Program-made: the position numbers and the translations under genes | Shown: positions 35,301 through 44,300 of the stretch, in pieces | Layout: every line of letters begins with the position of its first letter | How positions within the stretch are numbered: the first letter of the stretch is position 1 | Notes under the pieces: model-generated | Seen by the model: only the letters and a program-made list of their open reading frames with translations | Told to the model about the DNA's origin: nothing | Databases searched by the model: none | Assembly: GCA_963970005.1 (NCBI GenBank) | Contig: CAXAMN010006557.1 | Span: forward strand, 1,314,696 to 1,378,695 | From: Durusdinium trenchii | Taxonomy: Eukaryota; Sar; Dinophyceae; Suessiales; Symbiodiniaceae | Reading direction: 5' to 3' | DNA: 64,000 nucleotides

Positions 35301-38300
35301 TGTCGGCTCCTCCTGCATAGAGTTGAGCAGCCTCGGATCGGTCTCCTGGTCCTCGCCCTGCACCCTTCAGGTAGTTTCCGCACACCACCAGACGGCATTT
35401 CCGGCGACCATCCGGTGCCTTGACTGCATGGATTGCTTTTCCGGGTACCACCTCTACCTTTTCCCCATGTTCTCTTTGGTAGTAGGCAACTTCTGCTGGA
35501 GTCAATCGACGGATTGCCTTCTTTTCTTCCAAGGATCGGATCTCCTTGATGATCGCCTCCAACCAAAGTTCCTTGTCCTTGTAAACCTCTTCATTTGGCA
35601 CAATGCGGGTCTGCAAGATCTCATCTTCCATCAACCTCTCTGTCGATGCGACCTGCTCCAACCGAAGGGCTGTCAGTCCCCTTGCCATGACCGGCATCTC
35701 TCTTGGTGGTGAAGACAACATGTTCTTCTCCTCTTCATGAACGACCTGAAAGAGTCTCCTTCTCTCCTCTTCCCGTCGTAGGTCTTCAGCTCCTTGGATG
35801 CAGGCCAGTGGAGTCTTTTCACGAAGCCTCCATCTCAGTCGAATCGGGTCTTCCTGGACACGGACCTCCTCCAGCTCCAAATTCCTCTCATCCGGCTGCG
35901 GCTCTTTCACATCTCGAATCAGGTAGCTGACGACCTTAATCTTCTCCTTGTCGGTCAACACTGCATGCCCTTTTGAAACTTCCGGGGTGGGCGTGAGGTA
36001 GGTGACCATCTCCGAAGTTGGCTCAAACGGACCACCCCTTTCCCATGCCCTTTTTCTTGTTGTGATGAGTTGGCCGAAGCGTGGAATGGTCTCCGTGATG
36101 TTCTCTCTCCTCCGCCTCTCCAGTTCAGTCACGTGCCGGGCTGCTGCAGGCCACCACTTTGTTGCCATATTTGAGGCGTGTAAAAGACGTCGTACCCGTT
36201 GCTTTATGGATGCGATCATCGCCTCTGCCCTTCCATTAGATTGGTGCTCGTCCAGTGGGCTGAAGGTCTTTGAAATCCCCCGTTGTTGGCACCACCTCCG
36301 GAGTGGAAGGTTGTCGAATTCCCTTCCGGAATCAGTGTGAATCCGAGCCACCGGATAGCCGTGCCGTCGAAGTTGACAATACAGTTCTTGTACTCCAGCA
36401 AGGACTTCTGATGCGCTCTTCGATGCCAGTGGAAGGCATACGGACATTGTCACCATCTTATAAACCTTCTGGTGTTCCTCAACTTCAGGTGGAGTTTTCG
36501 GCATCGGAATTGAGGATGATGGCTCTTCGGTCTTCTCTTCAACCCGAAGATCAGCCACTGCTTCAGGATCTTGTTGAGCATCCTCTCCTGCTTCTTCTTC
36601 TGGTGACTCTGAGATCCTGTCCCCCTCCTCCAACTGCTTGATGTCTTCTTCCTCCGCCTCATCTGAAGTCGGTCTGTAGGAGAAGTCGTCCACCTCGGCA
36701 GGAGCTGGACCAGGATCATAGATCACGTCCCTCATGGACTCCTCCTGTTCCAGTCTTGGCCAATCATGTTGGATCTCCATGTCCTCCTGTTCTTCCCAGG
36801 GCGCCTCCTCCAGAACCGGCCAAGTATATGCTCCGACCAGCAGGTATTTCTTCGGGTCCCCGTCAATGTCAGTTCCCAAAACGAAGGGGCCGGTCATGTC
36901 CAGAGCCAAGACACATGGCGAGGCAATCCCCTGCGACCGATGTGGTCTGTCCTTGGCTGCCGCTCGTTGACATACAGCGCAATCTCTTCGAAATGGAACA
37001 TGTCCCTGAGCGAGGTGCTCTTGCCATGACAAGGCCTTCAAGGTGACTCTCTTCTTTTGGATGGTGCTGGTGATCTGTCGTGCAATCTCCCTCATCATTC
37101 CAGGTGCCCATCTTGCAAGATCAGAGCTCGACACTTGATGCTTGGCCTTCAGGAACGCTTTTGGTGGTCCTCGATCTTCTGGAACAGTGAAATCCATGTT
37201 CAAGGCCAGTGACGTTTGCTTGACTGCCATTCCTCCATAGGCTCCTTGGTTGAAGGTCACCAAGTCTAAGTTGAGGTGGTCTTTCATGACTCTCCATTCT
37301 TCTGTCCTCCAAAAAGAAGCTACATCTGGCATATGCTCCGGAGCTGCTGGCTGTTCCATCAGGAATCGTACCACTGGTTGCAGGTTGTTTTCCTTCTCCT
37401 GAGACAGCCGAGCATCTCTCCCGATCTTCGCCACAATGTAGAGGGTCACCATGCGAAACAGCAACAGGTCATCTAGGTGACACTTTGCCCTTTCCACCTC
37501 GTCAAGTTCGTCAAGTCCCCATGGTTTTCCGAGCGACCTCGAAGGACCAGGCATTCCAGTGACTGGATGGTGTCGAAGTTCACTGCGGGTTCGACAATTC
37601 GGGCCGCCAATCACTGCGTCTACCCAACCCAGCATCGCTATGCGTAGTAAAGCTGCATACATCGCATCATCCTTGGACATGTCATGCTGCTGGTCTCGTT
37701 GTATGTCCACCTCCAACAGCCGGGTTGTGTCACCACCAGCTTCCTTGAGAGCTCTCGTCAAGTCATAGCCCTCCTTCTTGCCAGCATACAAGTGAATCAC
37801 CACCCCTTCATTTTTCCACCTCCTCCGAATCCTCCGATTGACCCCCAAAATTTCCAAATCCCTCGAAGGAGTATCAGCAAGTCTATCTCGGATCCGTTGA
37901 GGAATCTTGTCAAAGATGGGGCATTCGTCCACCACCCTTTCCATCCAGTCGACATCCGTCTGGGACTCCCCAAAGATGTAGCATCTCAGCGCTGTTCTTG
38001 ATCGGGTTTCCTCAAGCTCCCGTATCAGCTCCAATGCTTCTTCATGGTCAAGTTGGGGGCATCCAGCTTCCACTCGAACTGCGATGTCTCCTTTCACTGG
38101 GTGGGTCAACACACAACGATCTTCTCCCCACTCGATCCGGCATCCAAGGTCCCGAACCAGTCGTCCAGCAGGAACAATCGGCTCCACATAGTGGCTCTGA
38201 TGCACCAAGGTTTCGCCTTCAGTCATGCGGATGCTCTGGGTTCCCCCTGCTGCCAAGGTCACCTGGACTTGCCGATACCGTTGGATGTCTTCTCCTGGTA

Positions 38301-41300
38301 GTCGAGGCCTCAGGGCATGCGTGGCACCGGAATCCAGCAATCCATCACGTCCAGTCTGGACTCTGGCAACCTTCACAGCTCGAATCCCAGGTCCCTTCTT
38401 GTCCTTGGAGGCATTGAGCTTCTTCAGCGACTCAGTCAAATCCATCGCACGCTCATCACCATCTTCCCCGAGATTCATCCCCTTCAAGAGCTTCTGGGCT
38501 TCTTCCAAGACATTCTTGAGAGTATCGCTCCCAGCACCAGCCTGAACTTCTTGAAGACCTTCGGACCCACACGAAGAGGTTGCCTGTGGCGACAAGGAGG
38601 CGCCAGACTCACTTGGAACCGAAGGACTCGACTGCTTCTCATTCAGTCTTTGGATTCTGGGTTTTCCACCTCCCGCTCCTGAGTCTTCCCCTCCAGGCTT
38701 CTGCTTCTGGCCTTCCTTTCTTGGGCATTCCTTAGCATAGTGCTGCGTGGCTCCACAGACATAGCACCTCTTGTCTCCAGGCTCTGCTTGATGCAGCCAT
38801 TTGCACGACTGTCCCTTTCGGCATCCGGTCTCCGAGAGGAAGTAGCGGCACGGTCCCTTAGTGCCTTCTTTGCCCGTCTGCTGCCCATCCACCTTCTTGT
38901 CACTTGGTTGTATGGACTTCAGCTGCGTGGCTCCTCCAGGATTAGCCGTCTTCGCCGCAGTGGATTGTGGGCGCACCTTGTGCATGAGTTGTTCCATGTC
39001 AGCTAACATATGCTCAGCATATGTCCGAACTGTCTCCTCTGTGGGGATCGAATCCAGCTGCAAGGTGTTCTTGACCAATTGGCATCTGAATTGTAGTTCA
39101 GGTTGCTGTGACAGGACCTTCTTGCTCAGTCTGTTGATGCCCCTGAGCAAGATCGTCGAGTCAGGGAGATTCAGATCTATGTCGGAAGCTCGGCGCAGCC
39201 AGCGCATCCACCTCCGTAGACCCTGACATGCCTCCAGGGGAGATCCTGCCTCCACCGGCTCCTCAAGTTGTCGCAAGATGATGGTCCGTTCATGTACACC
39301 ACCTGGTTGATATAGAACCATCAGTTTGCTGACCAGTCGTAACGGCGTGAGTGAGCGGGTTGCCACAAGTTCCTCCTTCACCGTCGAGGGGACTGCCGTG
39401 AGCATCATGCTAATGGCTCGTTTCTCAACTCGTGTCCATTTCACCTTCTTCAACTCTGCCGACGGCTCAATGGTGAATGTTGTCCTCTGGATTGGTCTGA
39501 GCTGAATGTACTTGTTGTACCATTGACGAGCTTCTCCAACCACCAACTCCCACCACTGTCCCGAGGAGTCACTGAGGTCTGTCATGGCTGGCTCAATCAC
39601 CGTCAACCAGTCCGCAAGGTCGATGGGTGCCGTGTCCATAGGTTCTGGGAGCATCGGCAAGGTGATCGTCCCTGGCTTGACCGCCTCCGGACCCTCTTCC
39701 TTGTGCTCCTTCGCAACCAGGTAGTTCACCAGCTTGGCCATCGTGTCCATAATTCCACCAGCTTCACCTTCCATCGGAGCAGCTGCTGTCCCAGCCCCTC
39801 CTGTTCCCTTCTGGGCATTTGTCCCGCCCTTTCCAGTGCCATGCGATCTTGCCGTAGGCACCGTCGTCGTCGTTGATGGTCCCCTCGGATTCGTCGATGA
39901 GGTAGGTTTCCACCCCAGCCCCATGAAGCCTCTCCCATCAGGTCTGGGTCCTGCAGATCGCGATCTTTCACGAGCTGTCCTTCCCCTTGTGCTTCTCGGC
40001 GGCATAGGCGTGGTGTGCCCCATCATCGACTGCAGCTGTTCAAATTGCTGCATGGGGGTGAGCTCATACAGCTTTTTCCTCTCCTGTTCAGGACCGTCTA
40101 GTCGTCGGTGCCGATCAGGATCCTCTCGTTGTTCAGGTTGGCTCTCAGGAGTTCGAAATGCTTGGCCTTCGATCTCTTTCTGCAGAGCCTTCACCTGGAT
40201 CTCGAAACCAATTCGTTGGTCCCTCAACTCATCCCGCAGATCTCGGTTTTCTTGTCGAAGGGCCTCAAACAAGGTCAACAGCTGTTGTTGCATGACCATG
40301 TTAGGGTCATATCCCAAGGATCCACCTTGCCCTCGTCCTTGTCCATGAGGTAGAGGTGTCATCATCATCATAGAAGTCTGCGCCTCGCTACCCCCATCAC
40401 CAGGACCTTGTACTCCTTGAGGTCCACGTTGTAGTGCCACCTGCAGCATCTGGTCATCGGGGTCATCTCCTTCCAGCAGACCATCTACTAGAGCCAGCTG
40501 TTCCTCTTGTTCTTCCGCTGGTTTCTCCTCCGGGATCTGCCTTGCTACTCCCGAACCATCTGCCACCATCTGAGGAGGCTCACCTCGTCGTACTCCAGGA
40601 GATGGTGTCCCTGTCGTCGTGCTCGTTTGTGGCGCCCTCAACTCTTCACCTTGCAAGAAAGCAGGCCTCTCCGGGAGCACCACCGGCTTTCCGCTCAGAA
40701 CCAGGTCCTTGGTGTTGCCACTCCTGTTCTCGCCATAGAGGTGCGGTGCCTGCTTGCGAAGATCTTCTAGCCCTTGTAGTTGCTCCGGACTAAACAGCCT
40801 CGTTGGCCCAGGACCCAGTTCTTGAGGTGATCCTTGTGGCCCTTGGAGACCATCCTCCGAGCCTGCGGCCGCCACCTCTTCTTCTTCTTCTCCTGGAGCC
40901 CTTCGCCTCCGCCGCTGCTGGATCGACATGGCGGCCAACTACCCGGCCGTCGGCGTGACAGTCCGAGGTGGTCTTACTACCGTCTAGAGTTTGGGCTCAT
41001 AACCTGATGGTTATGCTGCGTCGGACCTTTTCCAACGCTCAAGCTGAAACGGCTTCATACCGTATGGAGTTTTCGTGAAAACGGAGTCTTGCGGTTCTGC
41101 AAAAACAATGAAAACACGGATCAGTCCAACAAATTTTGTAAATCCCAATGATCAGGATCTGTTCAAGAGATGAACTCCAGTTATCAAAGATGTGATCAAG
41201 TCTCGCAACACAAAATAACAATATCAAGTACGTTCCAATGTTCAAGGATACAGATACATAACATATGTCGGATTTGTGCGATCTGCGGGAAGCGCCAAGA

Positions 41301-44300
41301 TTCGTTGTTCCAGGGTTCCCTTCACCCGGCCGACCCCAACTGTAGTCACAGACAAAGGGAGGGCTTTTTATTTTGCTCGGTCAGCAAACAACCGACACAC
41401 TCCAGAACCACCCGTGAAACCAATCAAAAAACAAATGAACGCATGAATCAACAAAAGAAAGAAAGAAATAAGTAAAAAACAAGAAAACATAAAGAACACA
41501 CACTTGTGATGCGCAACGCGAACCACCCCAGCCAAGCACGCACAAACAGAACAAACTAGCCTGGGCCAAGCAAAAAACAAATCCAACCACTAAAACCAAC
41601 CACAATCAACCCCGCCAACTTTTAGGAGATCCCAGCAGACTTGGTTGGCTTGCTCTTGGCCTTGTTTTTGCCGCGGAAATGGGCTCCTAGCATGCAAAGG
41701 GGGCGCAGTTTGACTGGTGTTTCGCAGTTCCACCAGTGTATACAGGAACAGAATATGGCAGCGGATATCCACCAGGTTGACACGGGCAACTTTTGTGGAC
41801 CTATCCAGGGCGCCCGCGTACGAAAGTCACATCTGGGTGATCTATATCAAGTATATATCATCCACATGTATCCATGCACATCATCCATTTTCATGAGGAC
41901 AACACCGGTAACTCGCCTGTAACATCCTGTAGCCCTTTGTCGTCATTGAATGGTGGCCCTGACAAATTGAGGAGGAAACATGTGATGCATCCTGTTCCAG
42001 AAGTTTGTCTCAAATTCAACTCAACCGGCTGTATAATGGTGTGTGTGGGGCGTCGCAAGCAGCTGTGTGCATGACATTCAACAACATTTACTACGCAGTG
42101 GGCATGCAGCTGTATTTTGACCCACGGTCTAGTTGGTGAGGATCAGCCCGGATACTGTAACAGGGCCCGAACGAATCGGGCTCGGGGGTGCCACCGTGTT
42201 TGGACAAACCAAATGATAATGATATAGTTGAGACATCACTTCTGGGCCTATGTACGGGCCAGAACATGAAGATGGACCACCATGCCACCATGCCAACCAG
42301 TCCCTGGGACTCGGCGGTCCCATCGCTCGCCACGGAGTCAGCGACGGTAGGTGTTGTACATCTACTTCATCGGTCTCGCCGTCTCATGTCTACTGCCACT
42401 CGGAGATGGAGCGTCGTTTTCCGAAGCGCCGCGTGTTTTTCAGGGGAACGCCGCGTGCGTCCGGGCGGTGTTGGGAGGAACGGAGAAAGGCCAGCGCGGT
42501 GTTTGGGGAGTTGAGACGGTGTTCCAACAAGAGCGACCAGCGGAGCAGGGTGATGGGTACGAGTTTCAGCAGTTTGGTGAGCAATGATGACTGAGTTGGG
42601 TATTGCCAATGTTTGCTGGGACAGCAAAACATCGGTTGGGTTGTGGTTCTGAGTTCCACACAGGGCTGGGGCTAGACGGAACAGCAAGAAAGGGACTTCA
42701 CAGCTTTACAAATGTTTGATTTCATCATGTTGTTTGACACTGTAAAGTAGGGAAAGTAGAGCATGGAGATGATACTCATGAGTCTGAGGTAGTGGTGCAA
42801 CTTCAATCGTTTACTGCACCGTTTGTGGCACTGGGAGTAGCGTTGCCGCCGCACCGGCCTGGAACGTCGCAAGAGTGCTCAACGCACCACTGGCCGCCAG
42901 CTCGTCCAAACGAGTGTTCCTGCGTGGTCCTCCTTTCAACCAGACACGGCCCATGGGACTGCCCTAGGACTGCCGCCCCAGAAAGACCCCCAGTCAACCA
43001 CCCCAACTGATCGGCATATATGGCAGTCGCATGGAGTGTCTGGGCATGGTTCGGGTGGGTCGTGTTTGGGATTTCAGGAGTTATGATCCAAGGCATCCAC
43101 CGTCCACAGGGGGTCTAAGGATCGAAATCACCAAAAGACGCCCAAACACTCCAAAACACTGGCTGCGAGAAAAAACACCACCGGCTGGAGTTATCAGAGT
43201 CGGAGTCGTTCCAAAAGGAATCGTTTGCGGTGTTGTTTTGTGGTTGAATTGATCTATTAATGGCGACAGTGGCCACTGAAGAGTGGCCTCCACTTCTTAA
43301 TTCAGCAGAAAACCGACACATGGCTCCCCTCCGAACCATGCCCAGACACGACACGTCTGGGACATTTTGGGACTGCCATATATGCCGATCAGTTGGGAGG
43401 CAGTCCGGACTGGCAGTCCCAGACAGGTCGTGTTTGGGCATGGTTTCTCACCCACCACGCTGCCACCAGACGGTCTCTGGACCACACGGGTCGACCCAAT
43501 GCGAGCCGAACGCGAGCGGAGCTTGGAGGTTCTCAAGTCCCAGGGAGGAGTTCATGCTTGCAGGGTACTACGGCGACTTGGCACCATTAGACCCACGTAC
43601 CATGGAGCACCCTGAGAAGTGGCGGGCATGGAAATGGATGGAAGGAAAAGTGCTTGAGGGGGCGGGAGGCCGGGAGTATGCCTTTGATGAGTTTGGCAAC
43701 TTTTGGAATGGAACACCAATCGAACACTTTCACTGATCCTTTTCAGAACATTCAGAGCACTCCGAACACGTCACCGTGTCACTTGAGTCACACCAGGAAC
43801 AACATTGTTCATCGTTTTTCGGGATCAGTCAACGCCACCAGGGGGTGTTTGCCGTTTTTGTTGGGCACCCGAGAAGGGGACCGTGGTCTGACCACTAGAA
43901 GTTCATGGAGTCTACGAGGATTCTGGCCTGGAGAGGCGCCATGAGACCCAGGGAGGACACACGTGGGAACACCTGAGACCAGTATGCTACTACGTATGCT
44001 AGACGGGTTTGAACATATTGAATGGTGAGTGTTTGGCAAGCTTGGTTGGAGGCTCAAATGCTTGGGGGACGAACAAAGCCTCAGAGTTTGAGATGGCACA
44101 AGTTGTTGCATCATCTAAGGCAGGGCATAATCTAAGGGGGGCGTGTTGGGTACAATGATTTGGGAGCTAACGCGAACAACTAGTAGGACGGCCGACGGGC
44201 CGAGAGCTGTGATAGATGGGAATTCAACAAGTTGAGGGTTTTGTCTCATCAAGCAATAACTAAATGAGCAAGTGCCCTAGAGGTGGCTTGTGATCAGTTG

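Larger units (their letters stand above)
32799..41101 (-). mobile_element. Apparently intact copia-type LTR retrotransposon, 8.3 kb
   Basis: The element runs on the - strand inside the giant intron of the transporter, antisense to it. It has identical 97-bp LTRs with TG...CA ends, a 5-bp AAAAC target duplication, a primer site, a polypurine tract and one uninterrupted 2,661-codon ORF with Gag, protease, integrase, reverse transcriptase and RNase H in the copia order. Identical LTRs mean a recent insertion. Its LTRs are very short for the family. Confidence 0.95.
14368..41625. other. Giant intron of about 27 kb between helices 7 and 8
   Basis: This interval separates the helix-7 and helix-8 exons. 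All its recognisable content is mobile or repetitive: gag fragments, a 10.4-kb insertion, minisatellites, a decayed copia fragment and an intact copia element on the opposite strand. If the helix-7 exon is wrong, the intron starts at 13,948 instead. Confidence 0.6.

Noticed and set aside
33000-40900. Many open frames on the + strand across the copia polyprotein
   Set aside because: They are shadows of the 2,661-codon ORF on the - strand, which has all catalytic motifs.
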